Origin: Marinomonas arctica
GTDB taxonomy: Bacteria > Pseudomonadota > Gammaproteobacteria > Pseudomonadales > Marinomonadaceae
Direction of reading: 5' to 3'
DNA length: 64,000 nt
Assembly (NCBI RefSeq): GCF_003259225.1
Contig: NZ_QHJF01000028.1
Location: 1-64,000, forward strand
A program made the translations under genes and the position numbers. Of this stretch, positions 7,148 through 15,321 are shown one piece after another; position 1 is the first letter of the stretch, and each line of letters opens with the position of its first letter. The notes beneath the pieces are model-generated. The model worked only from the letters and a program-made list of their open reading frames with translations, did not search any database and was not told the DNA's origin.

Positions 7148-7993
7148 ATGTCGTTATCATCCAGTCTACAAAATTATCTATCTGATCTTGGGTTGGTTGT
7201 GCCTGAAACGCCTAGTATTGAGTTCGTGCAGGCGTTGCAGTCGGCCCATGTGGCGCGTTATAGCTTTAATAGTTTGGCTGTGGTGTTGGGCGAAGAAATT
7301 TCGTTGGAACTGGAGGATATCAGCCAAAAGATCGTCACTCGTGGTTTAGGCGGTTATTGCTTTGAGCATAATAAGTTAACGTTTGAGCTTTTAAAAGCCT
7401 TGGGTTATGACGTGCAGCTTAAGCTAGCACGAGTGCTGAATAATAACTTCGAGCGTGAAGCGGGCCGAACCCATCGCGTGACCTTGTTAGCCTTAGAAGG
7501 TGTGAGCTATTTAGTGGATACCGGCTTTGGTGGCAATGGGCCGATTGCGCCATTGCGGTTAGATAGCAATACGAAGCAAATGGCTGGTTTAGATCGTTAT
7601 CGTATGTTGGCGAAAGGCAATGGTGAGTACGATCTTCAGGTCATGAAGGGCGAGGATGCCTTTACGCTTTATCGCTTTGATAGTGCCGCTTACACGGATG
7701 CGGATTGTGCGCTTGGGCATTTTTATTCTCATAAACATTCGCAGGCGGTGTTTTCAAAAAATCTTATGGTGACTTTGAAAAAGCAAGATCAGACGGTTGC
7801 TTTGGTGAATGCTGAGTTTACTAGCAGAGATCGACAAGGCGAGCACAAGCAGTGGATTGAAAGCCCTGAGTCACTCGGACATATTTTGATCACTGAGTTT
7901 GATATTGCTCTTGAGCCTGCTGTGGTTGAACATCTTTTTATTCGCTTTGTGGCGCCAATCTTGGCGGTGGATGACGTCGGGGTAAGTTCATGA
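7148..7993 (+). CDS. nat: Arylamine N-acetyltransferase
   Basis: A 281-residue cytosolic enzyme that transfers acetyl from acetyl-CoA to arylamines, arylhydroxylamines and hydrazines. The catalytic triad is complete and normally spaced: Cys71 in RGLGGYCFEHN, His109 in GRTHRVTLL, and Asp124 in LVDTGFGGN. ATG 7148 has AGGGAG six nt upstream and is preferred to the in-frame TTG at 7127. It is the first gene of a tight operon with an exporter (4-nt overlap) and a Crp/Fnr regulator, suggesting detoxification and export of an aromatic amine or a related metabolite (inference). Confidence 0.9.
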   Translation: MSLSSSLQNYLSDLGLVVPETPSIEFVQALQSAHVARYSFNSLAVVLGEEISLELEDISQKIVTRGLGGYCFEHNKLTFELLKALGYDVQLKLARVLNNNFEREAGRTHRVTLLALEGVSYLVDTGFGGNGPIAPLRLDSNTKQMAGLDRYRMLAKGNGEYDLQVMKGEDAFTLYRFDSAAYTDADCALGHFYSHKHSQAVFSKNLMVTLKKQDQTVALVNAEFTSRDRQGEHKQWIESPESLGHILITEFDIALEPAVVEHLFIRFVAPILAVDDVGVSS

Positions 7994-8964
7994 GCTCGCT
8001 ATTTACCTTGTTATTGTGGGCTTGGTTGATGGCGTCTTCCTTTATTGTCTCGGGTCATATGGTGGAATATGCCAGTCCGATTGCAACGTCGGCGTTTCGT
8101 TTTTTATTGGCGATGTTCATTATGTTGCCAGCGCTATTGTTCAGTTGGCAGCGAGCTAAGCTGAATAAAACCGAGCAGTTTAAGGCGTTATTCGCTTCGC
8201 GTCGTCGGCTTTGTCATTATGTGGTGATCAGCGGTGCGCTGGTGGGGTTTTTTATTGGTTTATTTGTGGCGTTACAGTCCACTACGCCGTTGAATACCTC
8301 TGTGTTATATACCTTGGTTCCCTTAATGGGTGTGATGATAACGAGAATTTGGCTTAAAGAAATGGCGCCTTTATGGCGAGTGGTTGGTTTTGTTCTTGGT
8401 TCTATCGGCGCGATGACCGTGTTATTTTCTACACAAGGCTTTTCTACACAAGACTTTCCTATTCAGGGCAACGACGGATTTCAGTGGCACTCGGGGGATT
8501 ATATTTTTCTTGGATCGTGCTTTTTATTGGCCTTGCACGTGGTGTCGGTACAGAAATGGGGTCGTTCATTAGGCGCTTTGTCTGGCGCTTTTATGATTAT
8601 GCTGTTTGGAACACTTTGGCTGCTGCCTATCGCGTTGATTTGGGGAGAGCTTGATCAGGTACAATGGTTGTCAGAAGGTTTTTGGGTCAATGTGTTATAT
8701 CTGACTGTGTTTACTACCTTGTTTACCTTTGTGTTGCAGCAACGTTTGGTGATGACGGTGGGAGCAAGTCGCTTGCTGGCGATATCTTATACCATACCGG
8801 TTTGGGTGGCGTTATTTACCGCGCTGACACAATCGCGTTTATTAAGCTTGGTCGATTGGCCTTTCGCTTCTGGCATTGTATTGTTAGGTATTGCACTGTT
8901 TCTTATTGGTGGCAATGTAAGCAAGGTAAAGCTCGCCTATGGATCGAACGCAACTGAAAAATAG
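7990..8964 (+). CDS. EamA/DMT-family transporter
   Basis: A 324-residue inner-membrane protein with about ten hydrophobic helices in two repeated halves, typical of the drug/metabolite transporter superfamily (EamA, RhaT-like). The N-terminal half has the usual ASPIATSAFRFLLAMFIMLPAL. It overlaps nat by ATGA and the next gene by 26 nt, so all three are co-translated. The substrate is unknown; the context suggests export of an acetylated or toxic small molecule. Confidence 0.85.
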   Translation: MSSLFTLLLWAWLMASSFIVSGHMVEYASPIATSAFRFLLAMFIMLPALLFSWQRAKLNKTEQFKALFASRRRLCHYVVISGALVGFFIGLFVALQSTTPLNTSVLYTLVPLMGVMITRIWLKEMAPLWRVVGFVLGSIGAMTVLFSTQGFSTQDFPIQGNDGFQWHSGDYIFLGSCFLLALHVVSVQKWGRSLGALSGAFMIMLFGTLWLLPIALIWGELDQVQWLSEGFWVNVLYLTVFTTLFTFVLQQRLVMTVGASRLLAISYTIPVWVALFTALTQSRLLSLVDWPFASGIVLLGIALFLIGGNVSKVKLAYGSNATEK

Positions 8965-9532
8965 CTTCGAAGCCTATTTTAACGAATGGGGCTACGAGAT
9001 TGATTGGCAAAGATTGACGGTGCCAATGGATGTACATGTGATTCGCAAAGGCGATTACCTATTTCAGCAAGGGGATTTTGCGAATCGTTTGTATTTTTTG
9101 CATTCTGGGTTAGTGCGTTATGTCAGTGTGTCTGATGAGGGGAAAGAGTTCACACAAACCTTTGCAAAGAGCCCGAGAATCATTGGTTCGACCAAGGCGA
9201 TGGTAACAGGATCGACTGTTTTATTCGGTATCCAAGCGTTGGAAGATTGCATGGTGTCTTCTTACCCTTGGCAGGCTTTTTATGCCCAAATGCGCCAGGA
9301 TATTGGCTTTTTAGAGTGTTACGCTAAATTTTTAGAGCGCATTTTCATGACGAAAGAAGAGCGTGAGAATGCTTTTGTAAAGTACTCCGCAGAACGGCGT
9401 TATCTCGATTTTTGTATGACTTATCCTGAGCTGAAAAACACCATACCACAGCAGCAAATCGCCTCTTACATTGGTATTACGCCAGTAGCATTGAGTCGAA
9501 TTCGACAAAAATTGAAGTTAGGTCGTCGTTGA
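8939..9532 (+). CDS. Crp/Fnr-family transcriptional regulator
   Basis: A 197-residue protein. A cyclic-nucleotide-binding-type beta-roll occupies roughly residues 15-125 (IRKGDYLFQQGDFANRLYFLHSGLVRYVSVSDEGKEFTQTF), a dimer helix follows, and a C-terminal winged HTH (QQQIASYIGITPVALSRIRQKLK) spans about 170-195. It has no Fnr-type N-terminal cysteines, so an Fe-S oxygen sensor is unlikely. The start lies inside the end of the exporter gene (26-nt overlap). It probably regulates its own operon. Confidence 0.85.
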   Translation: MDRTQLKNSFEAYFNEWGYEIDWQRLTVPMDVHVIRKGDYLFQQGDFANRLYFLHSGLVRYVSVSDEGKEFTQTFAKSPRIIGSTKAMVTGSTVLFGIQALEDCMVSSYPWQAFYAQMRQDIGFLECYAKFLERIFMTKEERENAFVKYSAERRYLDFCMTYPELKNTIPQQQIASYIGITPVALSRIRQKLKLGRR

Positions 9533-9562
9533 ATGCGGGTTCTTGAAATAATCAATTTTTAG

Positions 9563-9591
9563 TCATTTGTCATTTCGTCATTTCATCATTT
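9563..9591. repeat. Four short TCATTT repeats
   Basis: TCATTT begins at 9563, 9570, 9578 and 9586 (period 7-8 nt), about 130-160 bp upstream of the sigma-54 promoter. It could be part of an upstream activator site. It is not CRISPR-like. Confidence 0.4.
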
Positions 9592-9718
9592 GGTAAAGTG
9601 AATACATGTGCTTGTGTATGACTTTATTCCCCATTGTCTTTTTTAAAAAAATAAAAATAATTTATAGGTCAATGTCTTAAATGATTTTTAAACCTTTATT
9701 TTAGTGCTTTTTATATTT

Positions 9719-9735
9719 GGGCATGCTCCATGCAA
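9719..9735 (+). promoter_or_regulatory. Sigma-54 (-24/-12) promoter
   Basis: GG at 9720-9721 and GC at 9732-9733 are separated by exactly 10 nt in GGGCATG-CTCC-ATGCA, close to TGGCAYG-N4-TTGCW. It precedes the SDR alcohol dehydrogenase and porin genes by 133 nt. The cognate activator is most likely the DmpR-like protein at 11723-13504. Confidence 0.65.
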
Positions 9736-9867
9736 TTCCCCTTATTGTGAGAAATAACCTATTTAGCGCACTTTACCTATTTTACTGGGCTCCCCTCTCT
9801 GTCAAATAGACGTGGTGTCTATTTAGTGACGGCTTACCGTTTCATAAAAAAAATAAGGAGAAACACT

Positions 9868-10635
9868 ATGATGTTAGCGAATAAAACCCTTTTAATTACC
9901 GGCGTATCCTCTGGTATCGGTGCGGATGTTGCTAGACTTGCTCGTTTTCACGGGGCACGAGTGATTGGCATTGATCGTAATCAGCCTAGCATGACATTGG
10001 ATGATTTCATTCAAGTGGATTTAGGTAATCCTACGGCGATTGATGCCGCACTGGCGGCTTTACCTGAAAAAATCGACGCTTTGTGTAACATTGCCGGTGT
10101 GCCTGGCACGGCGGATGTGGAGCTAGTAGGCCGAGTAAATTATTTAGGATTACGTCACTTAACCGAAGCACTAATACCGAGATTCAACAAGAATGCTAGC
10201 ATCGTGAATGTGGCTTCTGTATTGGGCATTGAATGGCCTCAGCGTTTAGAAAAACACAAAGCACTGGCTGACACGTCGTATTTTGAAGAAGGTGTGGCTT
10301 GGTTAAAGAAAAATCCCGTCCCTCAAGAAACCTGTTACCAATATTTCAAAGAAGCCTTGATTGTTTGGTCTACTCAGCAAGCTTTTACCTGGTTCCGTGA
10401 TCATGGTGTGCGTATGAATTGCGTGGCTCCAGGTCCTGTCTTTACGCCCATTTTAGGCGATTTTGTGTCCATGTTGGGCGAGGAAAGAGTTCAAAAAGAC
10501 GCCGAGCGTATGCTGCGTCCTGCTTATTCCGATGAGGTTGCAGAAGTCATCGCTTTTCTTTGTTCTGATGCTTCCCGTTGGGTGTGTGGTGTCAATATTC
10601 CGGTCGATGGCGGTTTGGCGTCTACCTATTTGTAA
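9868..10635 (+). CDS. SDR alcohol dehydrogenase, coniferyl-alcohol dehydrogenase (CalA)-like
   Basis: About 255 residues of the short-chain dehydrogenase fold. The NAD motif is TGVSSGIG; NIAG sits after the fourth strand; the active-site Tyr-Lys pair lies in ETCYQYFKEAL. The long insert after NVASVLG (WPQRLEKHKALADTSYFEEGVAWL) and CVAPGPVFTPIL are features of coniferyl-alcohol dehydrogenases, which oxidise the alcohol to coniferyl aldehyde with NAD(P)+. ATG 9868 follows AAGGAG. It is co-transcribed with the outer-membrane channel 59 nt downstream, behind a sigma-54 promoter. Benzyl or cinnamyl alcohols are other possible substrates. Confidence 0.75.
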   Translation: MMLANKTLLITGVSSGIGADVARLARFHGARVIGIDRNQPSMTLDDFIQVDLGNPTAIDAALAALPEKIDALCNIAGVPGTADVELVGRVNYLGLRHLTEALIPRFNKNASIVNVASVLGIEWPQRLEKHKALADTSYFEEGVAWLKKNPVPQETCYQYFKEALIVWSTQQAFTWFRDHGVRMNCVAPGPVFTPILGDFVSMLGEERVQKDAERMLRPAYSDEVAEVIAFLCSDASRWVCGVNIPVDGGLASTYL

Positions 10636-10694
10636 GCACTTAATCTCATCAATGTCTTAAAAATATAAAACAACAATAAAAAGGTATTTTCACA

Positions 10695-11642
10695 ATGACA
10701 ATATTAACGTTAAAGCGAACTTATGCGTGTGTGCTGCTAACCCTACCTGTTACAGCAATGGCGTATGATTTGCCCGGTGTTAACTTAGGTGGCACCAGTT
10801 TTTATGATGGGGCTCCAGGTCCGCAAGGGCCGGGTTGGTATCTTATCGAGTATTTGCAATACCTCTCATCCGATACGCTGAATGATGGTAATGGTGATCC
10901 GCTTTCTTTGCCGAAACAAGATGTGGATTTGTTTATTCCTTTGACTCAGATTGTTTACGAGCCAGAGGGGCATTTTACTGAGAACACTCGATTGGGTTAT
11001 ACCCTGCTTCTACCTTGGATGGCGAAACAAGATGTGGATGATGGTTTAAATAACGCAGCAATAAGCGCACAAAGTGGTATCGGCGATATCATTTTGGGGG
11101 CTTTTTTACAGTTTGATCCCGTTATGGGAGAAAATGGCCCACGTTATTCTCAGCGTATTGAGTTGGACGTCACTTTGCCGACTGGCGAGTATGATGCGGG
11201 CAATGCCATTAATCCAGGCAGCAATGCCTTTAATATTAACCCTTATTACTCTTTAACTTACTGGTTAACCCCACGTTGGACAGCGTCTACGCGTATTTCC
11301 TATTTATGGAATGGCAAAAATGATGATCCTTCAACGGCGCTTAACGCCAAAAACGACAGTCAAGCAGGGCAGGCCTTACATGCTAACTTTGCCAGTGCGT
11401 ACGTACTGACAGACAACTTAAGTGTTGGCGTTAATGGTTACTGGTTGAATCAAATTACCGACACCAAAGTGGATGGTAAAGACGTAAAAGGACGCAGAGA
11501 GAAAGTGTGGGCCGTGGGGCCAGGTCTTGTGTATAAGCTAGATCAAGAGAACTCTGTTTTTGCCAATATGTACTTTGAGCAAGATGCCGAAAACCGTTCC
11601 GAAGGTAATCGATTTGTGTTGAGGTTCAATCACCATTTTTAA
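10695..11642 (+). CDS. Phenol_MetA_deg-type outer-membrane transporter (SphA-like)
   Basis: A 315-residue protein with a Sec signal peptide (hydrophobic CVLLTLPVTAMA, cleavage near residue 23). The rest is amphipathic beta-strand with frequent aromatic strand ends and a terminal Phe (FVLRFNHHF), as in outer-membrane barrels. It belongs to the COG4313/PF13557 family found in aromatic degradation operons, where members are thought to admit hydrophobic aromatics. It shares the sigma-54 promoter with the alcohol dehydrogenase. Confidence 0.8.
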   Translation: MTILTLKRTYACVLLTLPVTAMAYDLPGVNLGGTSFYDGAPGPQGPGWYLIEYLQYLSSDTLNDGNGDPLSLPKQDVDLFIPLTQIVYEPEGHFTENTRLGYTLLLPWMAKQDVDDGLNNAAISAQSGIGDIILGAFLQFDPVMGENGPRYSQRIELDVTLPTGEYDAGNAINPGSNAFNINPYYSLTYWLTPRWTASTRISYLWNGKNDDPSTALNAKNDSQAGQALHANFASAYVLTDNLSVGVNGYWLNQITDTKVDGKDVKGRREKVWAVGPGLVYKLDQENSVFANMYFEQDAENRSEGNRFVLRFNHHF

Positions 11643-11684
11643 TGGATTTGAAAAGAACACTTAAGAATAGTTTTATCACCTTTT

Positions 11685-11717
11685 CCCCGTGATGTGTAGT
11701 CCATCACGGGGCTTTTT
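11685..11717. terminator. Terminator between convergent genes
   Basis: A 10-bp perfect stem CCCCGTGATG / CATCACGGGG with a 7-nt loop and CTTTTT on the plus side; AAAAGG on the left gives a weaker T-run for the minus strand. It separates the porin gene from the convergent sigma-54 regulator. Confidence 0.85.
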
Positions 11718-11722
11718 ATGCG

Positions 11723-13504
11723 CTATTCCTCTGCGTTGTTTTGTTTGTTTTTCTTAAGGCGATACGCCAATTGTGGTCTGCTTAGACCGACTCGTCTGGC
11801 GGCTTCAGATAAGTTGCCTTGCGCATTGTCTACTGCTTCTTGTAAAAGGTTGCGTTCTAGCATTTCAATATCGATAGAATCCGTTGTGCCCACGAATTGA
11901 GAAATGTGTTCTAGTAATGAATTGGTGGGTTCTATTTTCGTCTTTGAATGGCTCAAATTTCCTTGGTTATTGACCGAATAAATAATCTCGTCCGGAATAA
12001 ATTCATTTCTGAAAAGATGGTGAAGATCAATGGGTTCGCCTTCTTCTGAAGAAATCACGCCACGCTCCATTAGGTTTTGTAACTCACGAATATTGCCCGG
12101 AAAAGCATAGTTAAATAAGGCCCGACGAGCGGTTTGTGTCATGCCAGAAGGGGATCTGTTATGCAGTGTGCAAAAGTGATGATAGAAATAATTTATCAAT
12201 AACGGAATGTCGGCTTTACGCTCTCTTAGTGGCGGTAAATGAATAGGAAATACGTTCAAGCGGAAAAACAAGTCTTCACGAAATTCGCCCTTTTCAACGG
12301 CTTTGCGTAAGTCTACATTGGTGGCGGCTATGACTCTCACATCGACTTTTATAGGAGAGATTCCACCGACTCTTTCTATCTCTCTTTCCTGTAAAGCACG
12401 CAGCAATTTACTCTGCCCTGCTAGGTTTAAATTACCAATTTCATCAAGAAAAAGCGTGCCGCCATTGGCTCGTTCAAAACGTCCCGGACGGCTAAGAGTG
12501 GCGCCAGTGAAGGCGCCTTTTTCGACGCCAAATAACTCGGATTCCATGAGATTTTCCGGAATAGCGGCACAGTTAAAGGCTAAAAATGGACCTGTTCGGT
12601 GACTGAACTTATGCAGCATACTGGCAAAAAGCTCTTTGCCAACGCCAGATTCTCCTGTGAATAACACGGTGGCATTGGTCGGGGCCACTTTTTTTAGTGA
12701 ATGTGTGGCAGCGGTAAAGGCGGCTGAGACACCAATCATCCTAAGTTGATCTTCTGGCTGATTGGGCTCCATTTCATTGAGTTGAGGGTCTGGTTGGGTT
12801 GTATTCTCTGTTTCATTGGCGGTAACGTTAAGAAAGCGAATATCGTCTTGGATGTCGCCCCATAGTTCGGCGGATTTGCCAATAACACGGCAAACAGCAT
12901 GTCCCATAGATTGGCATTCTACTTCGCGGAAAATCACCAAAGAGCCCACGAGACCAGAGACATAACCAATGGCGTAGCCCAGTTCCATCCAGCATGCCGG
13001 TGAGCTGCCAATGCCGTAGGCGGCAATATGTTCTTCGTCTTCACTACTGTGATGCCATAAAAATTCGCCGTCATACAGGCCTTTTTCGGTATCGAATTCA
13101 AAATGGATGGTTTCGACTTTAACAACCCCTTCCAGACCGTGGAGATGAGTGCCAGCAGTAAATATGGATGGGGGATCGGAGTCTGGCCAGCGGTTACGAA
13201 TGAGGTCGGCATCGCGCATGCCAGATAAGTAGCCAGTACGAGTCAAAATATCACGAGCTTTATCTAAACCGAGAGAATCAATGAGTTCTCTGCGCAGCAA
13301 TCCAAAGGATGAACTATGGATCAGCAACATGCGTTGATCTTCTAACCAAATACGACCATCACCGGGAGAGAAAAATAGACATTCTGTCAGATCCTCTACG
13401 GTGGGGGAGTTGTGACCATCGAGTTCGCGGGAGCTGCCTTTGAGCAGTATTTTGGTATTTTCTTTCGCCATATCGGCCAATGAGATGCGCTGCAAGTTTG
13501 TCAT
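11723..13504 (-). CDS. Sigma-54-dependent activator of the XylR/DmpR family
   Basis: A 593-residue regulator with domains in this order: XylR_N effector-binding domain (about 40-135) and V4R domain (about 150-215), which bind aromatics in XylR/DmpR; linker; AAA+ domain (about 265-490) with Walker A GESGVGKE, intact GAFTGA sigma-54 contact loop, Walker B TLFLDEIG and RELQNLMER; Fis-type HTH ([18 protein letters not shown]) at the end. It is divergent from the aldehyde dehydrogenase gene and convergent with the porin. The two sigma-54 promoters at 9719 and 13707 are its likely targets. The effector is probably an aromatic alcohol or aldehyde (inference). Confidence 0.9.
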   Translation of the reverse strand: MTNLQRISLADMAKENTKILLKGSSRELDGHNSPTVEDLTECLFFSPGDGRIWLEDQRMLLIHSSSFGLLRRELIDSLGLDKARDILTRTGYLSGMRDADLIRNRWPDSDPPSIFTAGTHLHGLEGVVKVETIHFEFDTEKGLYDGEFLWHHSSEDEEHIAAYGIGSSPACWMELGYAIGYVSGLVGSLVIFREVECQSMGHAVCRVIGKSAELWGDIQDDIRFLNVTANETENTTQPDPQLNEMEPNQPEDQLRMIGVSAAFTAATHSLKKVAPTNATVLFTGESGVGKELFASMLHKFSHRTGPFLAFNCAAIPENLMESELFGVEKGAFTGATLSRPGRFERANGGTLFLDEIGNLNLAGQSKLLRALQEREIERVGGISPIKVDVRVIAATNVDLRKAVEKGEFREDLFFRLNVFPIHLPPLRERKADIPLLINYFYHHFCTLHNRSPSGMTQTARRALFNYAFPGNIRELQNLMERGVISSEEGEPIDLHHLFRNEFIPDEIIYSVNNQGNLSHSKTKIEPTNSLLEHISQFVGTTDSIDIEMLERNLLQEAVDNAQGNLSEAARRVGLSRPQLAYRLKKNKQNNAEE

Positions 13505-13813
13505 TATTATTTTTCCTCTTTCACCTAATTGATGAAATGGTTAACTGCTTTTCCTTTAGTTTTGATTAAATTTAACGATATCGTCAAGTCTATTGATTGA
13601 ATTTTATCCGTCACTACCCGTTATATTTTTGCCCTTTTGTAATTAATTATTTATATATCAATAGATTGGGTGTTGTTTTTATTTTGATAGAAACAGAAAC
13701 AACATATCGGCATAGGTATTGCTCTGGTTTTGTTATCTACTAAGTCGCTCTCTTGAACTGGCGAGATCAGTGATTGATGTGGAAACCTAATAAAAATAAA
13801 CAGGAGAATACAC
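13505..13813. other. Divergent regulatory region, regulator / aldehyde dehydrogenase
   Basis: There is no gene. It contains a palindrome ACGATATCGT (13575-13584) inside a TTGATTAAATTTAACGATAT-type region and a second TATTGATTGAATT element, both candidate activator sites 120-150 bp upstream of the sigma-54 promoter at 13707. Confidence 0.55.
13707..13723 (+). promoter_or_regulatory. Sigma-54 (-24/-12) promoter
   Basis: CGGCATAGGTATTGCTC matches TGGCAYR-N4-TTGCW almost fully. GG is at 13709-13710, GC at 13721-13722, with 10 nt between. It drives the aldehyde dehydrogenase gene at 13814 and is the best sigma-54 site in the window. Confidence 0.75.
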
Positions 13814-15274
13814 ATGACGATATCTGTACTTGAATCAAAAAAATGGTCGGGTAAGTTTTTCACGGGCGACTGGGTTGCTACTTCAAACAAACAAGACGTT
13901 ATGGAACCAGCAACCGGGAAAGTATTGAGCGAAGTGGGGATTGCTACGGCAGACGACGTGTATTTGGCGTGTCAGCAGGCGGCGAAGGCGCAAAAAGAGT
14001 GGCTCAATGTCCCTCCTAGAGACAAAGCGGCGTTATTCCACAAAGCCGCGGCTTTCATGCAAGACAATTTTGATGAGTTGGCCCTGTATGTGGCGCGAGA
14101 AACGGGCGGGATCATCCCCAAAGGTCAGCACGAAATAAAAGAAGCTATTGTCATTTTACAATTGGCGGCCAATATGACCTTGGAGCCAAATGGTTTAACT
14201 TTGCCTTCTGTACCAGAAAGAATGTCTTACGCAACACGCAAACCTATCGGTGTCATTGGTGTTATTTCTCCGTTTAACTTTCCATTAATTCTGTCTATTC
14301 GTTCCATTGCCCCCGCCTTGGCGACAGGCAATGCGGTGGTGACCAAACCCGACCCACAAACGCCAGTCACTGGTGGTTTTATTCTTGCTCTAGCGTTAGA
14401 AGCAGCAGGCTTTCCAAAAGGCTTATATCAGGTTCTGCCGGGGGCCGTTGAAGCAGGTGAAGCGCTTTGTAATGCGCCAGAAATTGGTATGGTGGCCTTT
14501 ACTGGCTCGACAGCAGCAGGCCGAAAAGTGGGCGAGGCTTGCGGACGTAACTTGAAAAAAGTCTCTCTTGAATTAGGTGGTAAGAGCTCGCTGATCATCT
14601 TGGAAGACGCCGACTTAGATGTGGCGGCCAGTAATATTGCGTGGGGTGCGTATTTCCACCAAGGTCAAATTTGCATGGCATCAGGCCGTATTCTCGTTCA
14701 AGAAAGCATTGCGGAAGCATTGACAGCAAAAATCGTTGAAAAAGCCCAACACCTGCCTGTAGGTGATCCAGTCTCTGGGACAGTAGCCTTGGGGCCGTTG
14801 ATTAATGCTCGTCAACTTGAAAAAGTCCATTCTATTGTTCAAGACTCTGTAGCGGCTGGCGCCAAGCTAGAAGCGGGCGGGACGTATGAAGGGCCCTTCT
14901 ATGCTCCAACAGTATTGAGTAATGTCAAACCCGGTATGCGTTCATTTGATGAAGAGATCTTTGGTCCAGTGGTGAATATTGTCACCTTTGAAAGCGACGC
15001 CGAAGCCGTTGAAATGGCGAATAACACCCAATATGGTTTAGCGGGTGCGGTGATCTCGAACGACCTTTCTCGTGCTCAACGCATTGGTGCTCAGTTGCAT
15101 GTTGGTTTACTGCACATCAATGATCAAACCGTGAACGACGAATGCATCAACCCATTTGGTGGTTGTGGCGCGTCGGGCAATGGCAGCGCGGTGTGTGGCC
15201 CAGCGAGTTGGGATCTTTATACCCATTGGCAATGGGTAACGGTGAAGCCATCTGCTACGCCTTATCCTTTTTAA
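13814..15274 (+). CDS. xylC: Benzaldehyde dehydrogenase, XylC-like
   Basis: A 486-residue NAD(P)+-dependent aldehyde dehydrogenase. It resembles XylC of the TOL pathway along its whole length (start WSGKFFTGDWV, HQGQICMASGR, GLLHINDQTVNDE, end TPYPF). Catalytic Cys287 and Glu253 (LELGG) are present, and SPFNFP and FTGSTAAGRKVG form the cofactor and active-site loops. It would oxidise benzaldehyde, vanillin or coniferyl aldehyde to the acid. It is transcribed alone from a sigma-54 promoter and completes the two-step oxidation begun by the SDR enzyme at 9868. Confidence 0.85.
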   Translation: MTISVLESKKWSGKFFTGDWVATSNKQDVMEPATGKVLSEVGIATADDVYLACQQAAKAQKEWLNVPPRDKAALFHKAAAFMQDNFDELALYVARETGGIIPKGQHEIKEAIVILQLAANMTLEPNGLTLPSVPERMSYATRKPIGVIGVISPFNFPLILSIRSIAPALATGNAVVTKPDPQTPVTGGFILALALEAAGFPKGLYQVLPGAVEAGEALCNAPEIGMVAFTGSTAAGRKVGEACGRNLKKVSLELGGKSSLIILEDADLDVAASNIAWGAYFHQGQICMASGRILVQESIAEALTAKIVEKAQHLPVGDPVSGTVALGPLINARQLEKVHSIVQDSVAAGAKLEAGGTYEGPFYAPTVLSNVKPGMRSFDEEIFGPVVNIVTFESDAEAVEMANNTQYGLAGAVISNDLSRAQRIGAQLHVGLLHINDQTVNDECINPFGGCGASGNGSAVCGPASWDLYTHWQWVTVKPSATPYPF

Positions 15275-15288
15275 TCAAACAAATAGTA

Positions 15289-15321
15289 AAGCCTCACATT
15301 CATCATGCGGGGCTATTTTTT
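15289..15321 (+). terminator. Terminator after the aldehyde dehydrogenase gene
   Basis: A short stem AGCCTC / GGGGCT (one wobble) followed by ATTTTTTTT. It runs into the last codons of the convergent LysR gene. Confidence 0.65.

Larger units (their letters stand above)
9533..9867. other. Promoter region of the aromatic alcohol operon
   Basis: There is no gene. It holds four TCATTT repeats (9563-9591), an imperfect inverted repeat TTGAAATAATCAA near 9543-9555, and a sigma-54 promoter at 9719-9735. The distances fit an enhancer-promoter pair for the XylR/DmpR-type activator encoded at 11723-13504. Confidence 0.6.

Noticed and set aside
9563..9591. Short tandem repeats as a CRISPR array
   Set aside because: The unit is six bases with 1-2 nt gaps; there are no spacers and no cas genes.
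13651..13890. Minus-strand frame of 79 codons
   Set aside because: It overlaps the start of the aldehyde dehydrogenase gene and the sigma-54 promoter; no domain or ribosome-binding site.
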